Below are positions 27,032 through 36,517 of a stretch of 64,000 nt of DNA, piece after piece (position 1 is the first letter of the stretch; every line of letters begins with the position of its first letter). The DNA comes from Bradyrhizobium elkanii USDA 76 (GTDB lineage: Bacteria > Pseudomonadota > Alphaproteobacteria > Rhizobiales > Xanthobacteraceae). Position numbers and translations under genes: made by a program. A model generated the notes under the pieces. That model was not told the origin of the DNA. It did no database searches and worked only from the letters and a program-made list of their open reading frames with translations. The stretch is from assembly GCF_023278185.1 (NCBI RefSeq), contig NZ_CP066356.1, forward strand, positions 8,548,001 to 8,612,000, in the 5' to 3' direction.

Positions 27032-27727
27032 ATGCTCAGCCTTGCCCTTGCCCTGCTTGCCGGCGTCGCCACCGTCGCCGCCCCTTGCACCCTGCCGATG
27101 CTGCCGATCCTGCTTGGGGTATCGATAGGTCAGACCGACAAGGCGCGGCCCGCGATGATCGCGCTCGGCTTCGTGATGTCATTCTCTGCGGTGGCATTGC
27201 TGCTGAGCGCGATCACGCGCGCCTTCGATTTCGATCCGAACGTGCTGCGGACCGGCGCGGCCGTGCTGCTCGCGGGCTTCGGCCTCCTGATGATCTGGCC
27301 GGCGCCGTTCGAGTGGCTGGCGATACGGCTCACGGGTGCGGCCGGCGGCCTCGGTCGGGCGGCGCCGTCGCAGGGCCTGTTCGGCGGCTTCGTGCTCGGC
27401 TCTACGCTCGGCCTGGTGTGGACGCCATGCGCCGGCCCCGTGCTCGGCTCGATCCTGACCATCGTCGCGACCTCGAAGGACACGGCGTGGGCGAGCCTGC
27501 AGCTCGTCACCTACGCGATCGGCGCCGCGATCCCGATGCTTGCGATTGCCTATGGCGGACAGGCCGTCACCACACGCGTGCGCAGCATGGCGCCGATCGC
27601 GCCGCGCCTGCAGCAGGGCTTCGGCGTCGTGATCGTCGCATTCGCCGCGCTGTCCTACCTGCAATACGACACGCTGATCGTGGCGTGGCTGACCCAGTTC
27701 TATCCAAACGGCCAGATCGGCCTGTAA
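27032..27727 (+). CDS. CcdA/DsbD-like cytochrome c biogenesis membrane protein
   Basis: A 231-residue integral membrane protein with six likely transmembrane segments. The conserved redox cysteines are visible in APCTLPMLPI (Cys about 19) and VWTPCAGPVLG (about 134), matching the CcdA/DsbD transmembrane domain that carries electrons from cytoplasmic thioredoxin to periplasmic thiol proteins. The next gene, 17 bases downstream, encodes a periplasmic thioredoxin-fold protein that is the natural electron acceptor. The pair may supply reductant for cytochrome c maturation, including the Sox cytochromes encoded further along; that link is inference. Confidence 0.85.
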   Translation: MLSLALALLAGVATVAAPCTLPMLPILLGVSIGQTDKARPAMIALGFVMSFSAVALLLSAITRAFDFDPNVLRTGAAVLLAGFGLLMIWPAPFEWLAIRLTGAAGGLGRAAPSQGLFGGFVLGSTLGLVWTPCAGPVLGSILTIVATSKDTAWASLQLVTYAIGAAIPMLAIAYGGQAVTTRVRSMAPIAPRLQQGFGVVIVAFAALSYLQYDTLIVAWLTQFYPNGQIGL

Positions 27728-27744
27728 GCCCAAAGGAGATATCG

Positions 27745-28323
27745 ATGTCCCTGCGCTTGATTGCCGTATCCACCCTGGTGGCGGGCCTTGGCCTCGGCGG
27801 CGCCGTCATTCCCGGCCTCTGCACCGAGTCAGACGCGCCGGCCCAGCCGGTGCCGCGGGCGATCGCCATGACAACCGAACAGAGCCAGACCGCGCCCGAA
27901 TTCGCCGGCATCAGCAACTGGTTCAATTCGAAGCCGCTGAAGCTGGCCGACCTGCGCGGCAAGGTCGTGCTGGTGGATTTCTGGACCTATGGCTGCGTCA
28001 ACTGCGTCAACACGCTGCCGCACGTCACCCAGCTTTATTCAAAGTACCGGGATCGCGGCCTCGTCGTGATCGGTGTCCACACGCCGGAATTCCCGTTCGA
28101 GCATTCGGCCTCCAACGTGCAGGCGGCGCTGAAGCGGCATGGCATCCTCTATCCGGTGGCGCAGGACAACAATTCGCAGACCTGGAACGCCTACCGCAAC
28201 CAGTATTGGCCGGCGCAATACGTCATCGACCAGAACGGCAAGATCGTGTTCCAGCACGCCGGCGAGGGACAATACGACGAGATCGACCGCACCGTCGCGC
28301 GGCTGCTCGATGCCGACAGCTAA
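27745..28323 (+). CDS. Periplasmic TlpA/DipZ-like thioredoxin protein
   Basis: A 192-residue thioredoxin-fold protein with an N-terminal signal sequence or lipoprotein-like leader (about residues 1-26) and the active site WTYGCVNCVN with Cys84 and Cys87. The CVNC rather than CGPC centre and the HTPEFPFE segment match the DipZ C-terminal thioredoxin type. AAAGGAGAT precedes the ATG with ideal spacing. It is co-transcribed with the CcdA-like gene. It probably receives electrons from that protein and reduces exported thiol substrates. Confidence 0.87.
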   Translation: MSLRLIAVSTLVAGLGLGGAVIPGLCTESDAPAQPVPRAIAMTTEQSQTAPEFAGISNWFNSKPLKLADLRGKVVLVDFWTYGCVNCVNTLPHVTQLYSKYRDRGLVVIGVHTPEFPFEHSASNVQAALKRHGILYPVAQDNNSQTWNAYRNQYWPAQYVIDQNGKIVFQHAGEGQYDEIDRTVARLLDADS

Positions 28324-28502
28324 AGCCTGAGATCAGGTTGAGCTGGAACGGCGTCGAAAGCTCACCTCTGCGCAACGGGGAGGGGTGAGCCGAGACCGCG
28401 CCAAGCCGATCACTCAACCCGCCTCAGTCGGACAATCCGCCCTCTTTGTCGTCACAGCTGACGTGGTAAGGTCCACGCCAGGTCGACGATGGATGGTGCG
28501 TG

Positions 28503-29909
28503 ATGTTCGAAGGCTGGGATGCGGTCGTACTCGCCCGCGCGCAATTCGCTTTCACGATGTCGTTCCACATCGTGTTTCCCGCATTCTCGATCGGGCTTGC
28601 GAGCTATCTCGCGGTGCTGGAAGCGCTGTGGCTTGCCACCAAGCGCGAGGTCTACATCAATCTGTTCAATTACTGGCTGAAGATCTTCGCGGTCGCGTTC
28701 GGCATGGGCGTGGTCTCGGGCATCGTGATGTCCTACCAGTTCGGCACCAACTGGTCGGCCTTTGCCGACAAGACCGGGCCGGTGATCGGCCCGATGATGG
28801 CCTATGAGGTGCTGACCGCATTCTTCCTCGAGGCCGGCTTTCTCGGCGTCATGCTGTTCGGGCTCGAACGCGTCGGCCCCAGGCTGCACTTCGTGGCGAC
28901 GCTGATGGTCGCGATCGGCACGCTGATCTCGGCGTTCTGGATTCTGTCGGCCAATTCGTGGATGCAGACACCGACCGGCCATGCCGTCAACGCCGACGGC
29001 CAGTTCGTCGCCGCCGACTGGCTCAAGGTGATCTTCAATCCGTCGTTCCCCTACCGCCTCGTGCACATGGTGCTGGCGGCATATCTCACCACCTCGCTGG
29101 TGGTCGGCGCGGTCGGGGCCTGGCATCTGCTGCGCGACCAGCATCTGGCGGGAGCGCGCGTGATGTTCTCGATGGCGATGTGGATGGCGACGCTGGTGGC
29201 GCCGATCCAGATCCTCGCCGGCGACCAGCACGGCCTCAACACGCTGGAGCACCAGCCCGCCAAGGTGATGGCGATGGAAGGCCATTACCAGAGCCACACG
29301 GACGGCGCGCCGCTGATCCTGTTCGGCTGGCCTGACCAGGCCGAAGCGAAAGTGAAGTATGCGATCGAGGTGCCGAAACTGTCGTCGCTGATCCTGAAGC
29401 ATTCGCTCGACGCGCCGCTGGCCGGCCTCGACACCGTGCCGCGCGAGAACTGGCCGCCGGTGCCGATCACCTTCTGGTCGTTCCGCATCATGGTCGGCCT
29501 CGGCTTCCTGATCATGGGGCTCGGCCTGTTCAGCCTTTTGATGCGCTGGCGGGGGATGATGTACCAGTCGCCGCTGCTGCATCGCTTCGCGGTGCTGATG
29601 GGCCCCGCCGGCTTCATCGCGGTGCTCGCGGGCTGGATCACCACGGAGACCGGGCGGCAACCGTTCACGGTCTACGGGCTGCTGCGCACGGCGGACTCAG
29701 TGTCGCCGCTGGCGGCGCCGGCGGTGGGCTCGTCGCTGATCGCCTTCATCATCGTCTATTTCGCCGTGTTCACCGCGGGCGTGATCTACATCCTGCGGCT
29801 GATGGCGCAACCGCCGCATCCCGGCGAGCAAGGCCCGACGAAAGATCTTCCCGCCCGCGCCGCCGGCATCACGCCGGCGGCAGGTGCAGCCGTGGAGGGC
29901 GCGCGATGA
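28503..29909 (+). CDS. cioA: Cyanide-insensitive-type cytochrome bd quinol oxidase subunit I
   Basis: A 468-residue polytopic protein, the haem-bearing subunit of a bd-family quinol:O2 oxidoreductase. His22 (SFHIVFP) corresponds to the high-spin haem ligand; the quinol-binding loop is short, and the TTETGRQPFTVYGLLRT block follows, both features of the CioA type rather than E. coli CydA. A GTG at 28500 immediately precedes the chosen ATG. The stop overlaps the next gene's start (ATGA). It offers high-affinity, low-energy-yield respiration, useful under microoxic or sulfide-containing conditions. Confidence 0.92.
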   Translation: MFEGWDAVVLARAQFAFTMSFHIVFPAFSIGLASYLAVLEALWLATKREVYINLFNYWLKIFAVAFGMGVVSGIVMSYQFGTNWSAFADKTGPVIGPMMAYEVLTAFFLEAGFLGVMLFGLERVGPRLHFVATLMVAIGTLISAFWILSANSWMQTPTGHAVNADGQFVAADWLKVIFNPSFPYRLVHMVLAAYLTTSLVVGAVGAWHLLRDQHLAGARVMFSMAMWMATLVAPIQILAGDQHGLNTLEHQPAKVMAMEGHYQSHTDGAPLILFGWPDQAEAKVKYAIEVPKLSSLILKHSLDAPLAGLDTVPRENWPPVPITFWSFRIMVGLGFLIMGLGLFSLLMRWRGMMYQSPLLHRFAVLMGPAGFIAVLAGWITTETGRQPFTVYGLLRTADSVSPLAAPAVGSSLIAFIIVYFAVFTAGVIYILRLMAQPPHPGEQGPTKDLPARAAGITPAAGAAVEGAR

Positions 29910-30907
29910 TCGATCTCGCCACGATCTGGGCCTTCATCATCGCCTTTGCCGTGTTCGTCTATGTCGTGATGGACGGCTTCGATCTCGGCCTCGGCATCCT
30001 GTTTCCGCTGTTTCCGCAAAAGGCCGACCGCGACGTCATCATGAATACGGTGGCGCCGGTGTGGGACGGCAACGAGACCTGGCTGGTGCTCGGCGGCGGC
30101 GGCATGATGGCGGCGTTTCCGCTGGCCTATGCGGTGCTGATGCCGGCGCTCTACACGCCGATGATCGCGATGCTGCTCGGCCTCGTGTTCCGCGGCGTCG
30201 CCTTCGAATTCCGCTGGCGGACCCAGAAGGCGCGCAACAAATGGGATCTCGCTTTCGCCGGCGGCTCGCTGCTTGCGACGCTGGCGCAGGGGATCGCGCT
30301 CGGCGCCATCCTGCAGGGCATCCATGTCGAGGGACGCCAATACGCCGGCGGCTGGTGGGATTGGCTGACGCCGTTCAGCGTCCTGACCGGCGTCGCGCTG
30401 GTGATCGGCTATGCGCTGCTCGGCGCGACCTGGCTGGTGATGAAGACCGAGGGCGAGCTGCGCGACCGCGCCTACCATCTGAGCTGGATGTTGTTGGTCG
30501 CGATGCTGTGCGCGATCGGCGCCGTCAGCATCGCGACCCCGTTCCTCAGCGTGCAGTACACCCAGCGCTGGTTCGCCTGGCCCAACATCATCCTCACCGC
30601 GCCGGTGCCGATCGCGGTCGCCGCCGTCACCGCGCTGCTGCTGCGCGCGCTCAGCGACAAGAACGACCACCAGCCGTTCTTCCTGACGCTGGCGCTGTTC
30701 GCGCTGTCCTATGCCGGGCTCGGCATCAGCATGTATCCGTACATCGTGCCGCAGAGCATCACGATCTGGCAGGCGGCGGCGCCGGCCAACAGCCAGATCT
30801 TCATGCTGGTCGGCGTCTCGATCCTGGTGCCGCTGATCCTCGGCTACACCGCCTGGGCCTATTGGGTGTTCCGCGGCAAGGTGCGCCCCGGCCACGGATA
30901 CCACTGA
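29906..30907 (+). CDS. cioB: Cytochrome bd quinol oxidase subunit II
   Basis: A 333-residue membrane protein with about nine transmembrane segments. The N-terminal YVVMDGFDLGLGILFP and GPVWDGNETWLV-type segment (here APVWDGNETWLVLGGG) are diagnostic for CydB/CioB. It overlaps cioA by four bases and its own stop overlaps the DUF2474 gene start by one base (TGATG), so the three genes form one translationally coupled operon. Confidence 0.93.
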   Translation: MIDLATIWAFIIAFAVFVYVVMDGFDLGLGILFPLFPQKADRDVIMNTVAPVWDGNETWLVLGGGGMMAAFPLAYAVLMPALYTPMIAMLLGLVFRGVAFEFRWRTQKARNKWDLAFAGGSLLATLAQGIALGAILQGIHVEGRQYAGGWWDWLTPFSVLTGVALVIGYALLGATWLVMKTEGELRDRAYHLSWMLLVAMLCAIGAVSIATPFLSVQYTQRWFAWPNIILTAPVPIAVAAVTALLLRALSDKNDHQPFFLTLALFALSYAGLGISMYPYIVPQSITIWQAAAPANSQIFMLVGVSILVPLILGYTAWAYWVFRGKVRPGHGYH

Positions 30908-31137
30908 TGCCGCCAGAGCGTTTTCCAGCGAAGTGGATCCCGGTTCGCGTTAAGAAAACGCGTCAAAAAGAGAATCGAGAGCCCCGTTCCGATTCCATCG
31001 GAACGGGAATGGCTCTCGCGCCGAATCAGCGGCCGCTCGGCCAGCGCCTGCTGTGGTTCGCGGCGCTGTGGCTCGGCGGCGTCGGCACCGTGGCGCTGAT
31101 CTCGTTCGCCTTGCGACTCTGGATCGCGCCGAAATGA
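30907..31137 (+). CDS. DUF2474 small membrane subunit with in-frame repeat insertion
   Basis: A 76-codon gene coupled to cioB. The last part, from MALAPNQRP through WFAALWLGGVGTVALISFAL, is a single-transmembrane DUF2474 protein, the small partner usually encoded after cioB. Codons 4-37 come from an inserted palindromic repeat (30915-31016, 102 bases, exactly 34 codons) and encode a basic hydrophilic stretch. Removing it restores a 42-residue protein starting MPPAPNQRP. Alternatively translation could start at the internal ATG 31009, directly after the second hairpin. Whether the long form is made is unknown. Confidence 0.7.
   Translation: MPPERFPAKWIPVRVKKTRQKENREPRSDSIGTGMALAPNQRPLGQRLLWFAALWLGGVGTVALISFALRLWIAPK
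30915..31016. repeat. Family F palindromic repeat inside a coding sequence
   Basis: Hairpin 1 has arms GCGTTTTC (30918-30925) and GAAAACGC (30954-30961). Hairpin 2 is CCCGTTCCGAT (30983-30993) and ATCGGAACGGG (30997-31007), with outer AGAGCC/GGCTCT pairing. Similar elements are, from memory, common between Bradyrhizobium genes. It keeps the DUF2474 frame open. Confidence 0.8.
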
Positions 31138-31191
31138 GGTGGCCGGCCCATCCGTCGACTATTCATCGCGATAAAAAACAGAACCATTACA

Positions 31192-31205
31192 GTGATCTAG
31201 ATCAA
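31192..31205. promoter_or_regulatory. FixK/FNR-type box
   Basis: GTGATCTAGATCAA matches the FixK2/FNR consensus TTGATCTAGATCAA at 13 of 14 positions. It is 102 bases upstream of the L,D-transpeptidase ATG and 54 bases after the DUF2474 stop. This implies low-oxygen activation of the downstream gene; no such box was found before cioA. Confidence 0.75.
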
Positions 31206-31306
31206 GGCTCGCCCTAAACTTGCCATCAAGCTGTCACTGAGATTTGATGTTCGCGCGATTTGGGTGGAGCAACCATTTGGCCGCGTGCCAACAAGGAGAG
31301 CTTTCA

Positions 31307-31900
31307 ATGACGAAGTTTCGTCACCTGGTCTGGATGTTGATCGCGACGGGGGCGCTCGTGCTGTCGACGTCGCAGGGTTTTGCCCAGAACCGCCCGGACG
31401 CCGACGAGCCCGGCCTTGTTGCTGACGACAGCTACGAGCTCGACCCGGAATGGCAGAAGCAGGTCGTATATTACCGGACCAACGAGGCGCCGGGCACCAT
31501 CATCGTCGCGACCGCCGAGCGCCATCTTTATTTGGTGCAGGGTAATGGCCGCGCGCTCCGCTACGGCATCGGCGTCGGCCGCGATGGTTTCCAGTGGCAG
31601 GGGCTGGTGACCATCACCCGCAAGGCCGAGTGGCCGGATTGGACGCCGCCGCCGGAGATGATCGCGCGCCAGCCCTATCTGCCGCGCTTCATGGCGGGCG
31701 GCCCGGGCAATCCGCTCGGCGCGCGCGCAATGTATCTCGGCACCACGGTGTACCGCATCCACGGCACCAACCGGCCCGACACCATCGGCACCGCCATCTC
31801 TTCCGGCTGCTTCCGCCTGGTCAACAACGACGTCGCCGATCTCTACAACCGCGTTCCGGTCGGCACCAAGGTGATCATCCGGCAGAAGCCCGAACTGTAG
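31307..31900 (+). CDS. L,D-transpeptidase (YkuD domain)
   Basis: A 197-residue secreted enzyme that makes 3-3 peptidoglycan cross-links or attaches proteins to peptidoglycan. Residues 1-27 are a signal peptide ending in GFAQ. The YkuD catalytic motif is intact: His152 in HGTNRPDTIG and nucleophile Cys168 in SSGCFRL. AAGGAGAG lies nine bases before the ATG at 31307, which decides the start over an upstream in-frame codon. A FixK-type box precedes it, so expression may rise under microoxia. meso-DAP is supplied in part by dapD/dapE in the same window. Confidence 0.9.
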   Translation: MTKFRHLVWMLIATGALVLSTSQGFAQNRPDADEPGLVADDSYELDPEWQKQVVYYRTNEAPGTIIVATAERHLYLVQGNGRALRYGIGVGRDGFQWQGLVTITRKAEWPDWTPPPEMIARQPYLPRFMAGGPGNPLGARAMYLGTTVYRIHGTNRPDTIGTAISSGCFRLVNNDVADLYNRVPVGTKVIIRQKPEL

Positions 31901-31960
31901 CCTCCAGCCTGCTTTCCACATCCGACCTGCTTTCCCCCGATCATTCGCGAGAGAAAACCC

Positions 31961-32998
31961 ATGCGTACATTTCGAGGCGGCCTGACGATCGGGCTCGCGG
32001 TCGCCGTGCTGGTTGCGGCAGCCGCCTTCACCTATGAGCGTTACGACACCCGCACGCTGAAGCGCACCGTCCGCCGCGGCGACGTGCTGTGCGGCGTCAA
32101 CAAGGGCCTGCCGGGCTTCTCGATCCCGGACGACAAGGGTAACTGGACCGGCTTCGACGTCGACTTCTGCCGCGCGGTCGCGTCGGCGATCTTCGACGAC
32201 CCGTCGAAGGCGAAGTTCGTGCCGCTCGACGCCAGCGAGCGCTTCAAGGAGCTGCAGAACCGCAAGGTCGACATCCTCTCGCGCAACTCCACCTGGAGCA
32301 TGTCGCGCGAGACCAATTACGACCTCTATTTCCCCGCGGTCGCCTATTATGACGGCCAGGGCTTCATGCTGCCGCGCTCGCGCAACATCGATTCCGCGCT
32401 CGACCTGAACGGCAGCAAGGTCTGCGTGCAGGCCAACACCACGACACAGCTCAATCTCGCCGACTATTTCCGTGCCAACAACATGAAGTACACGGAGATG
32501 AAGTTCGACAAGCTGGACGACGTCGTGAAGGCCTACAACTCCGGCCAGTGCGATACGCTGACATCGGACGCCTCGCAGCTCTATGCGCTGCGGCTCAACC
32601 TCGCCAAGCCGAGCGACCACACGATCCTCGCCGATATCATTTCCAAGGAGCCGCTGGCGCCGGTGGTGCGTTTGCGCGACGACGACTGGATGATGATCGT
32701 GAAGTGGACGCTGTACGCCATGATCAACGCCGAAGAACTCGGCATCACCTCGAAGAATATCGACGAGGCGCTGAAGTCGAAGAAGCCGGAGGTGATGCGG
32801 TTGGTCGGCACCGAGGGCGCCTATGGCGAGGATCTCGGTCTGACCAAGGACTGGGCGGTGCGCATCATCCGCCATGTCGGCAATTACGGCGAAGTCTACG
32901 ACCGCAACGTCGGCGCCGACTCCAAGCTGAAGATCCCGCGCGGCATGAACCAGCTCTGGAACGCCGGCGGCGTCCAGTACGCGCCGCCGATCCGCTAA
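31961..32998 (+). CDS. General amino-acid ABC transporter periplasmic binding protein (AapJ/BztA-like)
   Basis: A 345-residue solute-binding protein of the polar/general L-amino-acid class. Signal sequence about 1-24; then RRGDVLCGVNKGLPGFSIPD, the hallmark N-terminus of AapJ/BztA; and the FDVDFCRAVASAIF and NRKVDILSRNSTWSMSRE segments. No permease or ATPase genes accompany it, so it is an orphan that may feed an Aap system encoded elsewhere. It starts 60 bases after the L,D-transpeptidase and could share its transcript. Confidence 0.87.
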   Translation: MRTFRGGLTIGLAVAVLVAAAAFTYERYDTRTLKRTVRRGDVLCGVNKGLPGFSIPDDKGNWTGFDVDFCRAVASAIFDDPSKAKFVPLDASERFKELQNRKVDILSRNSTWSMSRETNYDLYFPAVAYYDGQGFMLPRSRNIDSALDLNGSKVCVQANTTTQLNLADYFRANNMKYTEMKFDKLDDVVKAYNSGQCDTLTSDASQLYALRLNLAKPSDHTILADIISKEPLAPVVRLRDDDWMMIVKWTLYAMINAEELGITSKNIDEALKSKKPEVMRLVGTEGAYGEDLGLTKDWAVRIIRHVGNYGEVYDRNVGADSKLKIPRGMNQLWNAGGVQYAPPIR

Positions 32999-33039
32999 CG
33001 TCGCGCAGCTAGGCCACAGCCGCCACCGCATCCTCAACT

Positions 33040-33142
33040 GTCATGCCCCGCGAAAGCGGGGCATCCAGTACGCCGCGGCCTCTCCGCTCAAGCACGACTG
33101 TCTCTGGAATACTGGATCGCTCGGTCGAGCCGAGCGATGACA
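33040..33142. repeat. Dispersed palindromic repeat, family B copy 4
   Basis: GTCATGCCCCGCGAAAGCGG at the left; GATCGCTCGGTCGAGCCGAG and CGATGACAG at the right. The middle is nearly identical to the copy at 17750. It lies between convergent genes. Confidence 0.85.
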
Positions 33143-33194
33143 GCGTGTTGCGTGGCGGCGACGCCGCGTTATGCGACGACGACGATGCGGCGGC

Positions 33195-34334
33195 TCAGTA
33201 ACCCTTGCCGCTCGCCAGCTGGTCGGTGTGGAAATTGCTGTCGCCGAACAGCTCCTGGCAGACGCGGGCGCGCTTCATGAAGAAGCCGATGTCGAACTGG
33301 TCGGTCATGCCCATGCCGCCATGCATCTGCACGCCCTCCTGCACGGCCAGCGTCGCGGTGGTGCCGGCGCGGGCTTTTGCCACCGCGACCGTGGTTGCGG
33401 CCTTGTCGACATCCGTATCGAGCGCCTGCAGCGCCTTCAACACCGCGGCGCGGGTGATCTCGATATCGATATAGAGCTGCGCGGCACGGTGCTGCAGCGC
33501 CTGGAATTCGCCGATCGCCTTGCCGAACTGCTTGCGCTCCTTCAGATAGGCCACGGTGCGGCCGAACACCTCGTCGGAGAGACCGACCATTTCGGACGCC
33601 ACCGCGCCGCGGCCGATATTGAGCACCCCCTCGAGCAGCCCAAAGCCCTGATCGACCTCGCCGAGCACGCTGTCGGCATTGACCTCGACATTGTCGAACA
33701 CGATGCGCGCCGCGTTGTGCGAATCGACCATCGCGGTGCGCTCGACCGCGAGCCCCCCGGCCTTCGGATCGACCAGGAACAGCGTCAGCCCGTTCTTGTC
33801 GCCGGCGCTGCCGGCCGTGCGGGCGGCGACGATCAAGAGATCGGCGGTGTGGCCATCGACCACGAAGGCCTTATCGCCCGACAGCTTGAAGCCGTTGCCG
33901 GAGCGCGTGGCCTGCAACTTCGTCTGCAGCGGGCGATGCTTGGCGCCCTCATCGATCGCGAGCGCCGCCAGCAGCGAGCCGTCGGCGATTTTCGGCAGAT
34001 GCTGCGCCTTCTGCGCCTCGCTGCCGCCGCGCGACAGCGCCGAGGCGGCGAGCACCGAGGTCGCGAGGAACGGCGACGGCATCAAGGTGCGGCCGATCTC
34101 CTCCATGACGATGCCGGCCTCGACGCAGCCGAGACCGCTGCCGCCGAACTGGTCCGGCACCAGGAGGCCTGAGAAGCCCATCTCTGCAAAAGTCTTCCAG
34201 AGGTCGCGCGAGAAGCCGGTGGCATCCTTGGCATCGCGCAAGGACCGCAGATGCGCCACCGGCGCCTTGTCGCTGATGAGACCGCGCGCACTGTCGCGCA
34301 GCATGGATTGTTCTTCGGTGAGGACGAGGGCCAT
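33195..34334 (-). CDS. Acyl-CoA dehydrogenase (short subunit of a pair)
   Basis: A 379-residue flavoprotein of the acyl-CoA dehydrogenase family, which introduces a trans-2,3 double bond in acyl-CoAs. The N-terminal helical domain, the FAD-contacting RKQFGKAIGEFQALQH and C-terminal QMHGGMGMTDQFDIG blocks are clear. It is downstream of a second, distinct dehydrogenase gene on the same strand. Paired genes of this kind often encode alpha2-beta2 heterotetramers acting on bulky CoA esters (sterol side chains, branched or aromatic acids); this is inference from family knowledge. Confidence 0.87.
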   Translation of the reverse strand: MALVLTEEQSMLRDSARGLISDKAPVAHLRSLRDAKDATGFSRDLWKTFAEMGFSGLLVPDQFGGSGLGCVEAGIVMEEIGRTLMPSPFLATSVLAASALSRGGSEAQKAQHLPKIADGSLLAALAIDEGAKHRPLQTKLQATRSGNGFKLSGDKAFVVDGHTADLLIVAARTAGSAGDKNGLTLFLVDPKAGGLAVERTAMVDSHNAARIVFDNVEVNADSVLGEVDQGFGLLEGVLNIGRGAVASEMVGLSDEVFGRTVAYLKERKQFGKAIGEFQALQHRAAQLYIDIEITRAAVLKALQALDTDVDKAATTVAVAKARAGTTATLAVQEGVQMHGGMGMTDQFDIGFFMKRARVCQELFGDSNFHTDQLASGKGY

Positions 34335-34387
34335 GGATGGATTCCGATAAATCTACTGTTTGTCGTTCAGCTGAACTTTAAAGTGTC

Positions 34388-34473
34388 GTCATGCCCGGCC
34401 TTGTGCCGGGCATCCACGTCTTGAGCCAGCTGCGACAAAGACGTGGATGGCCGGGTCAAGCCCGGCCATGACG
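34388..34473. repeat. Dispersed palindromic repeat, family C copy 3
   Basis: GTCATGCCCGGCCTTGTGCC to GGCCATGACGG, closely matching the copy at 21813. It separates the two acyl-CoA dehydrogenase genes, which otherwise look like an operon. Confidence 0.88.
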
Positions 34474-34484
34474 GCGGATAGATT

Positions 34485-35669
<1,185 letters not shown>

Positions 35670-35837
35670 GGTGCGTTTCCAGTCAAATTCGACGAATTGG
35701 ATTCGACCTTAGACCTACGCAGCCGCCGAATTCAATATGCCTCGCGGCCGCGCCATGCTCTGGCGTCGCTACTCACTGCGCGCGATCGGGTGTATCGCCG
35801 AAATGGCGTAACGATTGAAAAACAAAAGGAAACCGAC

Positions 35838-36383
35838 ATGCGGCTGAAACTGCTTTCGCCTAGCGAAATGAACGCCGCCCAGAAAGAAACCTACGACGAG
35901 TCGATCGCCGGCAAGCGCGGCGCGCCACCGGCGCCGATGATGGCCTGGCTGAACAGCCCGGAGATGGCACGGCATGCCACGCGGCTCGGCGAGGTGCTGC
36001 GCTTCGACACGATCTTTCCCCCAAAACTGTCGGAGATCGCGATCCTCGTCACCGCGCGGCACTGGACTGCGCATTACGAGTGGTATGCCCACAAGCGCCT
36101 GGCGCTGAAGGGCGGCCTCGACCCGAAGATCATCGAGGACATTCGCGTGCGCCGGACGCCGACCTTCGACGATCCCAAGGCCAGGGTGATCTACGACGTC
36201 GCCAGGGCGCTGCACGAAGGTCACGGCCTGCCGAAGGCACTGTATGACGAGGCGATCGAGGTGCTGAGCCAACGCGGGCTGGTCGAGGTGATCGGCCTGT
36301 GCGGCTACTATACCATGGTGTCGATGACGCTGAACACGTTCGAGTTCCAGCTGCCCGGCGGCGAGCTGTCGGAGCTCTGCTAG
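35838..36383 (+). CDS. Carboxymuconolactone decarboxylase family protein
   Basis: A 181-residue all-helical protein of the CMD/AhpD superfamily. The pattern AILVTARHWTAHYEWYAHKRLALKGGL matches the family, but the AhpD-type CxxC redox pair is absent (TARHWTAHYEW instead), so it is more likely a CMD-like enzyme than a peroxidase partner. The ATG at 35838 follows AAAGGAAACCGAC; the open frame upstream overlaps the dehydrogenase and is ignored. Divergent from the dehydrogenase pair; possibly linked to the same catabolic pathway. Confidence 0.8.
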   Translation: MRLKLLSPSEMNAAQKETYDESIAGKRGAPPAPMMAWLNSPEMARHATRLGEVLRFDTIFPPKLSEIAILVTARHWTAHYEWYAHKRLALKGGLDPKIIEDIRVRRTPTFDDPKARVIYDVARALHEGHGLPKALYDEAIEVLSQRGLVEVIGLCGYYTMVSMTLNTFEFQLPGGELSELC

Positions 36384-36517
36384 GCCCCCGCCGAGCGTGG
36401 CGCGTCCGGAAACCTTGCGTTTCCGGATCGGTCGCTCTGTCCTCGGCAAATCCGGACTATATCAACGGCAGAAGCCTTGCCCGTCATGCAGGGCGCTGAC
36501 CCGAACGGAGCCGGACT

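Noticed and set aside
28324..28502. A further dispersed repeat or a FixK box upstream of cioA
   Set aside because: Only a weak CTCACCTCTGCG...GGGGTGAG echo is present and no TTGAT-N4-ATCAA box was found.
35838..36383. AhpD-type alkylhydroperoxidase
   Set aside because: The CxxC redox pair is missing, so only the broader CMD family is called.
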